Below, piece after piece: positions 50,819 to 59,321 of a stretch of DNA of 64,000 nt. How positions within the stretch are numbered: the stretch's first letter is position 1; each line of letters opens with the position of its first letter. The translations under genes were made by a program, and so were the position numbers. The stretch lies in NCBI GenBank assembly GCA_035363115.1, contig DAOSEM010000001.1, forward strand, positions 744,001 through 808,000, read 5' to 3'. Source of the stretch: Syntrophales bacterium. Lineage in GTDB: Bacteria; Desulfobacterota; Syntrophia; Syntrophales; PHBD01. The notes under the pieces were generated by a model. That model worked only from the letters and a program-made list of their open reading frames with translations, was not told where the DNA came from and ran no database searches.

Positions 50819-51979
50819 ATGGATTTCGAGTTGAAAGACGAGCATCGTATGCTCAGGGAGAGTGTGGCCCAGTTTGCTGCCAGGGAGCTGAAGCCCATCG
50901 CGGAAGAGACGGATCTCGAGGACAAGTGGCCGGAGGGCATGTGGAAAAAGCTTGGAGATCTGGGGGTTCTGGGGATCACGATTCCGCCGGAGTACGGCGG
51001 CGCCGGATCGGATGTCCTCGCGGGTGCACTGGTCGTGGAAGAACTGGCAAAGGTGATCCCGGCCGTATCCCTGTCCTACGGAGCCCATGCCAACCTCTGC
51101 ATGCACAACCTGTATCACAACGGAAACGAGGCCCAGCGGAAAAAGTACCTGCCCCCGCTCTGTACCGGGGAGCATGTTGGTGCCCTCGGTCTCACGGAGC
51201 CCAATGCCGGTTCCGACGCCGTCAGCATCCAGACGGCGGCCCGGCGCGACGGCGACGCCTACGTTGTCAACGGACGCAAAACCTTCATCACCAACGGGCC
51301 AGACGCCCGGACCATCATCCTGTACACCAAGACGGACAAGGCAGCCGGTCCGAAAGGGATCACCGCCTTCATCCTGGACACGACCCTGCCCGGATTCTCC
51401 GTGTCCCGGGCCCTGCACAAGGTCGGCAACCGCGGCTCCCGGACCGGTGAGCTGCTGCTGGAAGACTGCCGCATCCCCGTGGAAAACGTCCTGGGGGTCG
51501 AGAACGGGGGGATCGCCGTCATGATGCGCGGCCTCGACGTGGAACGGGCGTTCCTCTCCACCTTCGCCCTGGGCATCGCGGAAGGGGCGTTCGCCGAGGC
51601 TTTCAAGTATGCCAAGGAGCGTGTCCAGTTCGGCAAGCCCATTGCCTCGTTCCAGTTGATCCAGGCGAAACTGGCGGACATGTATACGCTCATCGAGGCG
51701 TCGAGGCTCATGTGCTACAAGGCCTGCATCCTCGCCGGCCAGGCGGATAAGGGCGGCAAGGGCACCGAGGTCCACAAGCTGGCGGCGGCGGCGATCCTCT
51801 TCACCGCCGAGGCCGCCGACAAGGTGTGTACCGAGGCGGTCCAGGTCCACGGCGGTTACGGGTACTGCCTCGAATACCCCGTCCAGCGTTTCTGGCGGGA
51901 TTCGAAACTCGGCACCCTGGGGGCGGGCACGTCGGAAATGAGAAGGATGATCATTGCCCGGGAACTGCTGATGGGTTGA
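50819..51979 (+). CDS. Acyl-CoA dehydrogenase, isovaleryl-CoA dehydrogenase-like
   Basis: This 386-aa FAD dehydrogenase has GLTEPNAGSD and FITNGPD as flavin contacts. The usual C-terminal catalytic glutamate is missing (the site reads GTLGAGTSEMRR). A glutamate is found instead in GLDVERAFLS (Glu242), the arrangement known from isovaleryl-CoA dehydrogenase. That suggests a branched or bulky acyl-CoA substrate. First gene of the operon behind the sigma-54 promoter at 50743. Two thiolase-fold proteins and an OB-fold protein follow. Confidence 0.9.
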   Translation: MDFELKDEHRMLRESVAQFAARELKPIAEETDLEDKWPEGMWKKLGDLGVLGITIPPEYGGAGSDVLAGALVVEELAKVIPAVSLSYGAHANLCMHNLYHNGNEAQRKKYLPPLCTGEHVGALGLTEPNAGSDAVSIQTAARRDGDAYVVNGRKTFITNGPDARTIILYTKTDKAAGPKGITAFILDTTLPGFSVSRALHKVGNRGSRTGELLLEDCRIPVENVLGVENGGIAVMMRGLDVERAFLSTFALGIAEGAFAEAFKYAKERVQFGKPIASFQLIQAKLADMYTLIEASRLMCYKACILAGQADKGGKGTEVHKLAAAAILFTAEAADKVCTEAVQVHGGYGYCLEYPVQRFWRDSKLGTLGAGTSEMRRMIIARELLMG

Positions 51980-52015
51980 TCGGATTCATCCACTGGATGG
52001 AAAGGAAGGAAGCCT

Positions 52016-53158
52016 ATGTCGAAAAAGGTAGCGATTGTGTCCGTGGCACAAAGTGCCGGGCCTGCGTCAAAGGATAATTTCTATGACCAGGCCTATCGGG
52101 TGACGCGGGAGTGCCTGGACAAGGCCGGAATGACCCGGGACGACCTGGGGACGGTCGTATCGGCGTCGTCGGACATCTTCCACGGCGGCATCTCCTGCGC
52201 GAACGCGTATTACTGGGAAACGACGGGGGCCTTTCTGAAGAATGCCTCCCGGCAGGACGGCGAATCCCTGTTCGCCTTCATGTACGGAGCCATGCGGATC
52301 ATGTCCGGCCAGTACGACAACTGCCTGATCCTGGCCCTGTGCAAGGGATCGGAGAATCCGGAGAACGACACCTGCACGCTGATGTTCGGCGACCCCTTCT
52401 ATCACCGGAACCTGGGGCTGACGGAAACCACGTCCGCGGCTTTCCAGATGCAGGCGTACATGGAGAAATACGGGATTACGAAAGAACAGTGCGCGAAGGT
52501 GGCCGTGAAGAATCTCGGCAATGCCCTCCGCAATCCCTACGCGGACCGTCGTGGCAAGTACACCGTAGCGGATATTCTGAATTCCGCCCCCGCCGCGGCC
52601 CCGTTGACGGACCTCCAGATCGCGCCCAAGTCGGAAGGCTTCGTGGCGATGCTCCTGGCCTCGGAGAAGAAGGCGAAGAAGCTGACGGACAAGCCCGTCT
52701 GGTTCAAGGGCTACGGGTCCTCCCTGGACACGTACTTCCTCGGCGACCGGGACCTCCTGGACACGCAGCTGAAAACCGCCGCCGCCCGGGCCTACAAGAT
52801 GGCGGGCATCAAGGACCCGAAGAAGGAAATCGATGTGGCGGAAATCACCGAACCCTACGCATTCCAGGAACTGCTCTGGTGCGAGGAGCTGGGGCTCTGC
52901 AAGCCCGGCGGTGCCGGCAAGATGATCGACAAGGGAGCCATGGAAATCGACGGTGCCCTGCCGGTCAATCCCTCCGGAGGAGTCCTGGCGAACAACCCGT
53001 ACGTGTCCCGGGGGCTGCAGAGGCTTGCGGAGGGATTCCTGCAGGTCCGCGGCGAGGCGGGGGAGCACCAGGTGGACAAGAAGGTGAAGACGGCCCTGGC
53101 CCATGGGACCCATGGATTCGCCGGGCAGTGCCACGCCGTCGCCATCATTGGCGTATAG
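52016..53158 (+). CDS. Thiolase-fold protein lacking the nucleophilic cysteine
   Basis: This 380-aa protein has the SCP-x/lipid-transfer type thiolase fold, but the position of the acyl-accepting cysteine (TCGSTG in the next gene) reads NASRQDGES around residues 76-84, with no Cys. The later GATG motif is also changed (NNPYVSRG), although a C-terminal HGFAGQCH stretch remains. It is therefore likely a non-catalytic partner subunit of the neighbouring thiolase. The next gene starts 10 nt away. In anaerobic toluene degradation a thiolase works with a DUF35 partner (BbsAB); here there are two thiolase-fold proteins plus DUF35. Confidence 0.85.
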   Translation: MSKKVAIVSVAQSAGPASKDNFYDQAYRVTRECLDKAGMTRDDLGTVVSASSDIFHGGISCANAYYWETTGAFLKNASRQDGESLFAFMYGAMRIMSGQYDNCLILALCKGSENPENDTCTLMFGDPFYHRNLGLTETTSAAFQMQAYMEKYGITKEQCAKVAVKNLGNALRNPYADRRGKYTVADILNSAPAAAPLTDLQIAPKSEGFVAMLLASEKKAKKLTDKPVWFKGYGSSLDTYFLGDRDLLDTQLKTAAARAYKMAGIKDPKKEIDVAEITEPYAFQELLWCEELGLCKPGGAGKMIDKGAMEIDGALPVNPSGGVLANNPYVSRGLQRLAEGFLQVRGEAGEHQVDKKVKTALAHGTHGFAGQCHAVAIIGV

Positions 53159-53168
53159 GAGGAGGGTT

Positions 53169-54335
53169 ATGGGAAGACCGGTAGGAATCATCGGAGTCGG
53201 GCAGACGAAGCACGGCCGGCGCATGGATGTGGCATATCCGGAACTTGTCCGCGAGGCGGTGCTGCGCGTATTTGAGGACAGCGGGCTGGAACCTTCCGAT
53301 ATTGACGGGGTGGTCTCGGGTACGATGCCGTCCATGATGGAAGGAGTGGCCCTGACGCATTTCTATTTTGCCGACGCCATGCAGGCCGTCGGAAAGCCGA
53401 TCCTGAAGACGGAGACCTGCGGATCCACGGGGGTCTCCATCGCCCACACCGCCTATTACTGGGTCTCCTCGGGGATGGCCGACGTCGTGCTGGCGGTGGG
53501 TCACGAAAAGATGAACGAAGGGGACGCCCAGGCCACCATGACGACGGTTGCCGAACCCTTCTACCAGAGGTATTTCATTGCCGGCGCGCCGGGGGTGTTT
53601 TCCATGCAGTCCCAGATGTGGGCGGATCGCTACGGGATTCCCGAAGCAAAGATCCGCGACGCGGCGGCGCACATCTCCGTCGAGCACCACAACGCGGCCT
53701 TCGAAAATCCCTATGCCCACGTAAAGATCCGGGTGACCATGGACGACGTGAAGAACGCCCGGGTCATCACCTATCCCGTGCGGCTTCTCGACGTCTGTCC
53801 CACCTCGGACGGGGCCTGCGCCATGATCTTCGTATCCAAAAACATGGCGAAGAAGCTCGGTCGCAAGACCGCCTGGGTCAAGGGAGTGGGGTACCGGGGT
53901 GAGGAGTACTACTTCGGCGACAGCGACAAGGGGCTCTGGCAGGGAGCCGTCCAGGCGGCGAAGCAGGCCTACGATCAGGCCGGGATCAAGAATCCACGCA
54001 AGGACCTGGACGTGGCGGAAGTCTACAACCCCTTCACCTTCCAGGAGATGCTCTTCTACGAGTGCTTCGGTTTCTGCGAGCCTGGCGGGGCTCCCGATAT
54101 GGTCCTGAAGGGGACCTTCGACAAGAAAGGCGAACTGCCCTGCGATCCCTCAGGGGGTGTGCTCTGCACGAATCCCATCGGCGCTACCGGCCTGATCCGG
54201 GTTGCCGAGACGGTGCTCCAGGTGACGGGCAAGGCGGGGGAACACCAGATCCCCAAGGCGAAGACGGCCCTGAGCCATGCCATGGGCGGCGTGGACCAGT
54301 TCAACGGGATCATGATTGTCGGATCCGAACTTTAA
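53169..54335 (+). CDS. Thiolase (SCP-x/lipid-transfer type), catalytic subunit
   Basis: This 388-aa thiolase carries the nucleophile Cys84 in ETCGSTGVS and a C-terminal ALSHAMGGVDQ region. The usual GHP of thiolases is NPIGATG here, as in thiolases that pair with DUF35 proteins. It should cleave a beta-ketoacyl-CoA. The ATG at 53169 has GGAGGAGGG upstream. It lies between the cysteine-less homologue and the DUF35 gene, so a multi-subunit thiolase complex is likely. Confidence 0.88.
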   Translation: MGRPVGIIGVGQTKHGRRMDVAYPELVREAVLRVFEDSGLEPSDIDGVVSGTMPSMMEGVALTHFYFADAMQAVGKPILKTETCGSTGVSIAHTAYYWVSSGMADVVLAVGHEKMNEGDAQATMTTVAEPFYQRYFIAGAPGVFSMQSQMWADRYGIPEAKIRDAAAHISVEHHNAAFENPYAHVKIRVTMDDVKNARVITYPVRLLDVCPTSDGACAMIFVSKNMAKKLGRKTAWVKGVGYRGEEYYFGDSDKGLWQGAVQAAKQAYDQAGIKNPRKDLDVAEVYNPFTFQEMLFYECFGFCEPGGAPDMVLKGTFDKKGELPCDPSGGVLCTNPIGATGLIRVAETVLQVTGKAGEHQIPKAKTALSHAMGGVDQFNGIMIVGSEL

Positions 54336-54358
54336 GAATACGGACGGAGGAGAATACC

Positions 54359-54820
54359 ATGTCGAAGGAATATAAGACGTTGATGACGGAAATCCGGCTT
54401 CCCTACGAACTGGCATACGGCCCTGTCTGGACCCGGTTTTTCGAGGGAATGGCGGAGAAGAAGATCCTGGGGACCAAGTGCACCAAGTGCAACCGGATCC
54501 TGGTACCGGCACGGAGCTTCTGTCCCCGCTGCTTCGTCGACACCGACGAGTGGGTTGAAGTGGCCCAGACAGGAACGCTGACGGCATGGAGCTACGTGAA
54601 CTACCGTTATTTCGGCATGCCGACGGAGCCGCCGTTCATCAGCGCACTGCTCCGGCTGGACGGAACGGACGTCGATTTCCTGCATATTCTTGGTGGCTTC
54701 GATGTCTCGGATTTTGAAAAAACACGAAAAATAGTCAAAAACGGCATGCGCCTCAAAGCGGTCTGGAGCAACGACCGGAAAGCGCATATCATGGACCTGA
54801 AGTATTTCAAGCCGCTGTAA
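54359..54820 (+). CDS. DUF35 OB-fold zinc-ribbon protein
   Basis: This 153-aa protein has a rubredoxin-like zinc ribbon (Cys41, Cys44, Cys55, Cys58: CTKC and CPRC) followed by an OB-fold. Such proteins bind CoA-thioester thiolases or HMG-CoA synthases as a second subunit; BbsA is the best studied example in anaerobic aromatic degradation. The start at 54359 has GGAGGAG. It ends the operon and should partner one or both thiolase-fold proteins upstream. Confidence 0.9.
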   Translation: MSKEYKTLMTEIRLPYELAYGPVWTRFFEGMAEKKILGTKCTKCNRILVPARSFCPRCFVDTDEWVEVAQTGTLTAWSYVNYRYFGMPTEPPFISALLRLDGTDVDFLHILGGFDVSDFEKTRKIVKNGMRLKAVWSNDRKAHIMDLKYFKPL

Positions 54821-54854
54821 TTTGGATCTACGCCGCATCCCTTCTTGATTCCGA

Positions 54855-54886
54855 CCCGGGGCAGGGGAGTGTCGCCTCTCCCCGGG
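54855..54886 (+). terminator. Possible terminator hairpin after the thiolase operon
   Basis: CCCGGGG (54855-54861) pairs with CCCCGGG (54880-54886), and an inner GGGGAG/CTCTCC pairing competes with it. There is no U-run, so it is weak as an intrinsic terminator. Confidence 0.3.
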
Positions 54887-55074
54887 CGGTTCAAGCGGGA
54901 GGGAACCCTGCATGGGATGCGGATGATATTCTCTCCAGGGGGAACCGGAGGCCGGAGTCGGCCACGGAAGGTCTTTACTTTTCTTTGCGAGCCAAACGGA
55001 AGCGTCTTCGGCGGGTGAGTTGTACCCGCTGCAGGGCGGGGCCGTGCGCAATAAAATCAACAGGAGGGATATTC

Positions 55075-56406
55075 ATGAGTTGGAAGGAAGTCTACACAAG
55101 CAGGCTGATGTCAGCGCAGGAAGCGGCGAAGATCGTCAAATCGGGTGATCGTTTCTGGACCCCCCTTCTCCTGGGGCAGCCCGCCATGCCGATCATGGAC
55201 GCCATCGCGGACCGGAAGGACGAGCTGAAGGACGTGGAGTACTGTTTTGCCCTTGTCCTCCGGCCCTACAAGATCTTCAAGCCGGAGTACCGCGACACCT
55301 TCAAGCTGGTCTGCGGCTTCTACAGCACGCCGCACCTGCAGGAGCTGGCCAAGAGCGAATGGTCCAATTTCTGGCCGGCCCAGAGCTCCGACATCGCCAT
55401 CAAGAACGCCCATCGGAACAGGGTCTTCCCGCGCCGCACCGGCATCGTCCTGCAGGTTACACCGCCGGACGAACACGGCTTCGTGAGCCTCGGTCTCGAC
55501 ACGTTCTACACCGAGCACATCATGGACCAGTGCGAATGGATCATCGCGGAAGTGAACAGCAACATGCCGCGCACGTATGGCCAGACGAACTTCCATGTGA
55601 GCCGCTTCACGGCCTTCGTGGAGAATCCCAACCCGGTCATTGCCGTTCCCACCCCGGATGCCAACGAGCAGGAGCGAAAGATGGCCGAAAACGTCGTCGG
55701 CCTGCTTCGCGACCGCGATTGTATCCAGGTAGGCATCGGCGCCGTGCCGGCGGCCATCAGCAAGCTGCTGGAGCATTCGGGCCTGAAGGACCTGGGGATC
55801 CACACGGAGATGGCCCCCGCGGGGACTCATCGGCTGGTTGAGAAGGGAGTCGTCAGCTGCAAGTACAAGAAGATCAACCCCGGCAAGATCGTCCTGGCCT
55901 TCACGATGGGCGACAAGGAACTCTATGAATTCCTGGGGAACAACCCCATGGTGGAGTTCCGTCCCACCATCTATGCCAACCATATCGGCATCATTTCCCA
56001 GGAAGAAAACGTGGTGGCCATCAACGGATCCATCGAGGTGGACCTGACGGGCCAGATCTGCTCCGAATCCGTAGGAAACCTGATGCGGACGGGCTCAGGC
56101 GGCCAGTTGGACTTCGTGGTCGGCTCCTTCTGGTCCAAGGGCGGCCGGGCCATCAACCTGGTTCCATCGACGACCCTGAACGATACGGTATCCAGGATCG
56201 TTCCATACACCACCTGGGGCTCGCGGGTCACGGTGCCCCGCCACTATGCCGGATTCATCGTGACGGAATGGGGCGTTGCGGACCTCTACGGCCGTTCCGA
56301 GCCGGAGCGGGCGGAAGCGCTGATCGCCATCGCCCACCCGAAATTCCGCGAGGAGCTGGAAAAGGCAGGCCGCGAACGGGGCCTGATTAAAAAGAAGACG
56401 TTCTGA
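55075..56406 (+). CDS. Family I CoA-transferase (4-hydroxybutyrate/acetyl-CoA type)
   Basis: This 443-aa enzyme should move CoA between an acyl-CoA (often acetyl-CoA) and a carboxylic acid. The catalytic glutamate is Glu245 in LGIHTEMAPAG, preceded by the oxyanion region IGAVPAA; GGQLDF and a C-terminal VTEWGVADL stretch are typical of the AbfT/acetyl-CoA hydrolase family. AGGAGGG precedes the ATG at 55075. A strong terminator follows. Substrate cannot be predicted from the sequence. Confidence 0.9.
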   Translation: MSWKEVYTSRLMSAQEAAKIVKSGDRFWTPLLLGQPAMPIMDAIADRKDELKDVEYCFALVLRPYKIFKPEYRDTFKLVCGFYSTPHLQELAKSEWSNFWPAQSSDIAIKNAHRNRVFPRRTGIVLQVTPPDEHGFVSLGLDTFYTEHIMDQCEWIIAEVNSNMPRTYGQTNFHVSRFTAFVENPNPVIAVPTPDANEQERKMAENVVGLLRDRDCIQVGIGAVPAAISKLLEHSGLKDLGIHTEMAPAGTHRLVEKGVVSCKYKKINPGKIVLAFTMGDKELYEFLGNNPMVEFRPTIYANHIGIISQEENVVAINGSIEVDLTGQICSESVGNLMRTGSGGQLDFVVGSFWSKGGRAINLVPSTTLNDTVSRIVPYTTWGSRVTVPRHYAGFIVTEWGVADLYGRSEPERAEALIAIAHPKFREELEKAGRERGLIKKKTF

Positions 56407-56526
56407 CAAAGACTGGATTCCGTGCCCGTCCCGGGTTTCCCCCGTCCGGGGCGGGCTCGGGCGAAACGTCCGGTCCGGCGCGGAGGCTGCCGGGACGTGA
56501 TCCTGAAGTTCCTGTAACTGGACAGA

Positions 56527-56564
56527 GGAAGGGCCATGCCCCGGAGCATGTCCCTTCCTTTTTT
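56527..56564 (+). terminator. Strong intrinsic terminator close to the next start codon
   Basis: GGAAGGGCCATGC (56527-56539) pairs with GCATGTCCCTTCC (56546-56558), one mismatch, followed by six T. It ends only 17 nt before the ATG of the dehydrogenase at 56582, with its ribosome-binding site GGGAGG between. No promoter fits in that space, so read-through or attenuation seems needed. Confidence 0.8.
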
Positions 56565-56581
56565 CTGCGGGAGGTTACGGA

Positions 56582-57736
56582 ATGATTCCTTTTACCGACG
56601 AGCAGAAGATGTTGCGGGAGACGATCCGCAGCTTTGCCGAGAGGGAAGTGGCTCCTCTGGCGTATGAAATCGATGAACGGGAGCGTTTTCCCGAAGAGAG
56701 CTTCCGAAAACTCGCCGCCATGGGACTGGCGGGTCTGACGGCGCCGGTCGAGTATGGCGGCGCCGGAGCAGGGTACACGGAACTGTGCATCATTACGGAG
56801 GAGCTGTCTGCCGTCTGCCTCTCCACCGCCGCTTCCTGGGGAACCCATGTCTGCCTGTGCATGGACAACATCCGCCGGAACGGGACACCGGCACAGTTGG
56901 AAAAATACCTTCCACCCCTCTGCCGGGGCGAGAAGATCGGCGGCTTGGCCATGACGGAGCCCTCCGCCGGTTCCGATGTCATGTCCATGAAGCTCCGGGC
57001 CGAGGACAGGGGCGATCATTATCTCTTCAACGGGTCCAAGATTTTCATCTCCAACGGTCCTGTTGGAGACGTCTTTGTGGTTTATGCCAAGACGGCTCCT
57101 GAAAAGAAGGCCCACGGCGTATCGGCCTTCATCATCGAGAAGGATTTCCCGGGCTTTTCCCGGGGGAAGAAATTCGAGAAGATGGGGTGGCGGGGCTCGC
57201 CGACGGGAGAGCTGATCTTCGAAGACTGCCGGGTTCCCAAGGAGAACCTCCTGGGAAAAGAAAATAAGGGATTCCTGGTCCTGATGGGCGGCCTCAACAC
57301 GGAGCGGGTCTGCCTGGGGGCCATGTCCCTGGGGCTCGCCCGGGGGGCCTACGAGGTGGCCCTGAAGTACGCGAAGGAAAGGGTCCAGTTCGGGAAGCCC
57401 ATTGCCGCCTTCCAGCTCATCCAGGCCAAGCTGGCCGACATGGCCATGGAGATCGAGCTGGGACGCCTCATCACCTACAAGGGAGCCCTCCTGGCCGACC
57501 AGGGAAAACACCGGGAGATGAACCTGACAGCTGCCTATGCAAAGCTCTACACCTCCGAGGCGGCCATGCGGATCACCACGGAGGCCGTCCAGATCCTCGG
57601 CGGTTACGGGTACATGAAGGAGTTCCCCGTGGAGCGGATGATGCGCGATGCCAAGCTCCAGACCATCGGAGGCGGTACATCGGAGGTCCAGCGCATGATC
57701 ATCGCCCGGGAGATCCTGGGCGGCATTGCGGAATGA
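56582..57736 (+). CDS. Acyl-CoA dehydrogenase, isovaleryl-CoA dehydrogenase-like
   Basis: This 384-aa dehydrogenase is similar to the one at 50819: AMTEPSAGSD and FISNGPV as flavin contacts, the C-terminal base absent (QTIGGGTSEVQR) and a glutamate in GLNTERVCLG (Glu241) instead. Start ATG at 56582 follows GGGAGG. It lies between the two CoA-transferase genes, downstream of a strong terminator. Like its homologue it may act on branched or cyclic acyl-CoA. Confidence 0.9.
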   Translation: MIPFTDEQKMLRETIRSFAEREVAPLAYEIDERERFPEESFRKLAAMGLAGLTAPVEYGGAGAGYTELCIITEELSAVCLSTAASWGTHVCLCMDNIRRNGTPAQLEKYLPPLCRGEKIGGLAMTEPSAGSDVMSMKLRAEDRGDHYLFNGSKIFISNGPVGDVFVVYAKTAPEKKAHGVSAFIIEKDFPGFSRGKKFEKMGWRGSPTGELIFEDCRVPKENLLGKENKGFLVLMGGLNTERVCLGAMSLGLARGAYEVALKYAKERVQFGKPIAAFQLIQAKLADMAMEIELGRLITYKGALLADQGKHREMNLTAAYAKLYTSEAAMRITTEAVQILGGYGYMKEFPVERMMRDAKLQTIGGGTSEVQRMIIAREILGGIAE

Positions 57737-57770
57737 CGGGGAGATCGCGGATATGCAGAAATGCCCGATT

Positions 57771-57784
57771 GTGCACTTGTGCAC
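57771..57784. promoter_or_regulatory. Candidate enhancer site for the sigma-54 promoter
   Basis: GTGCACTTGTGCAC consists of two self-complementary GTGCAC units 2 nt apart. It lies 78 nt upstream of the -24 element at 57862, a normal distance for an activator site. Confidence 0.45.
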
Positions 57785-57861
57785 AGGGCGGAAATGCCCC
57801 TGCCGGTTATCTGGCCTACGAAACAGATGAATATGAATAACAATTTTTCTCCTTCCGCAGA

Positions 57862-57877
57862 TGGTTTGCCTTTTGCA
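57862..57877 (+). promoter_or_regulatory. Sigma-54 (-24/-12) promoter of the second CoA-transferase
   Basis: TGGTTTGCCTTTTGCA has GG (57863-57864) and GC (57875-57876) 10 nt apart and a perfect TTGCA -12 box; the -24 box is weaker. A dyad TTTGCA/TGCAAA (57872-57887) overlaps the -12. Start of transcription near 57888, about 60 nt before the gene. Confidence 0.55.
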
Positions 57878-57948
57878 AATGTGCAAAGCGCTGCCCCCGC
57901 ATGGCCGGGTCGGCGCAGGGGGTAAGTAAACAGGAGGGAGGTTTCGCA

Positions 57949-59316
57949 ATGTCGAAGTACGGCAACAAACTGGCAACTCCGGAACAAGCGGCGGCTCTGG
58001 TGAAAGACGGCATGTGGGTAGACTACGGGACGGTCCAGATGCCCCGTGCCTTTGACAGAGCTCTGGCTGCGCGGGCGGGCGACGTGAAGGGTGTCAAGGT
58101 GCGCATGCTGGGCCACCTGACTCCCCTGGAGATCATGGAGAAGGATCCGGAAGGAAAGAGTTTCTGGACAGCCAACTGGCATATCCTGGGGCACACCCGA
58201 CGCTACATCGCCGAGAACCGGGGTACCCACATCCCCTACAATTTCGGGGAGAGTGGCCGGATCTACCGGGAGGACATCGAAGTGGACATGGCGGTCCAGA
58301 CGGTGACCCCCATGGACAAGCACGGGTATTTCAACTTCGGACCCCTGAACAACTTCAAGAAAGCCGTCTTCGAGAAGGCGAAGATCCGGGTCGTGGAAGT
58401 GATCGAGGACATGCCCTGGTGCTACGGGGGGTACGACGAGTGCATCCACATTTCCCAGGTTGACCGGGTCATCGAGAACAAGACGGACAAGATCATCACC
58501 ATTCCCTCCGCGCCGGCCTCGGACACGGACCGGGCCATCGCCGGGCACATCGCCGAACTGATCCCCAAGGACGGACCCTGCCTCCAGATCGGCATCGGCG
58601 GCCTTCCCGACACGGTGCTCCGCCTCCTGGCGGACAGCGGCGCCCGGGACATCGGGATCCACACGGAGATGGTGACGGAAGCCATCATGGAGCTTCACGA
58701 GGCAGGCCTCATCACGGGCCGCAAGAAGACCTTCCTGCCGGAGAAGATCGTCTGGGCCTTCTCCATCGGCAGCCGCAAGCTCTATGACTGGATCGACCAC
58801 AACCCGGCCCTGGCCATGTATCCCGTCGATTTCACGAATGATCCCAACGTGATCGCCCTGAACAGGGACCTGATCTCCATCAATGCCATTCTCGGCGTGG
58901 ATCTTCAGGGACAAGTCAGTTCCGAGTCCATCGGCTTCCATGAGTATTCGGGGACGGGCGGCCAGCTGGCCTTCGTCCGGGGCGCCTACTATCGATCGAC
59001 GAAAGGCCTGCCGCCGATCGGATACTCCGGGAACAAGTCCATCCTGGCTTTCCACTCCACCTACAAGGACAAGGACGGAAACCTGAAATCCAAGATCAAT
59101 CCCACGCTTCCCCCCGGCGAGATCGTGACGGTGCCGCGGACGGACGTCTCCTTCCTGGTGACGGAGCAAGGTGTGGCCTACCTGAAAGGCCTCTCGATTC
59201 CGGAGCGTGTTCTGGCGATCGTGAAACTGGCCCACCCGGACTTCCGGGACGGTCTCCTGGAGGAGGCGAAGAAGATGCACTGGCTGAATAAACAATGGTC
59301 CCTGGGCGGATTCTGA
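57949..59316 (+). CDS. Family I CoA-transferase (butyryl-CoA/4-hydroxybutyrate type)
   Basis: This 455-aa enzyme is homologous to the one at 55075 but distinct. Catalytic Glu240 lies in DIGIHTEMV after IGIGGLPD, with GGQLAF and FLVTEQGVAYLKG following. It probably activates or releases fatty or aromatic acids using an acyl-CoA donor. The ATG at 57949 has AGGAGGGAGG upstream. It has its own sigma-54 promoter. Two different CoA-transferases in one cluster suggest two acids or both ends of one pathway. Confidence 0.9.
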   Translation: MSKYGNKLATPEQAAALVKDGMWVDYGTVQMPRAFDRALAARAGDVKGVKVRMLGHLTPLEIMEKDPEGKSFWTANWHILGHTRRYIAENRGTHIPYNFGESGRIYREDIEVDMAVQTVTPMDKHGYFNFGPLNNFKKAVFEKAKIRVVEVIEDMPWCYGGYDECIHISQVDRVIENKTDKIITIPSAPASDTDRAIAGHIAELIPKDGPCLQIGIGGLPDTVLRLLADSGARDIGIHTEMVTEAIMELHEAGLITGRKKTFLPEKIVWAFSIGSRKLYDWIDHNPALAMYPVDFTNDPNVIALNRDLISINAILGVDLQGQVSSESIGFHEYSGTGGQLAFVRGAYYRSTKGLPPIGYSGNKSILAFHSTYKDKDGNLKSKINPTLPPGEIVTVPRTDVSFLVTEQGVAYLKGLSIPERVLAIVKLAHPDFRDGLLEEAKKMHWLNKQWSLGGF

Positions 59317-59321
59317 TGGGC

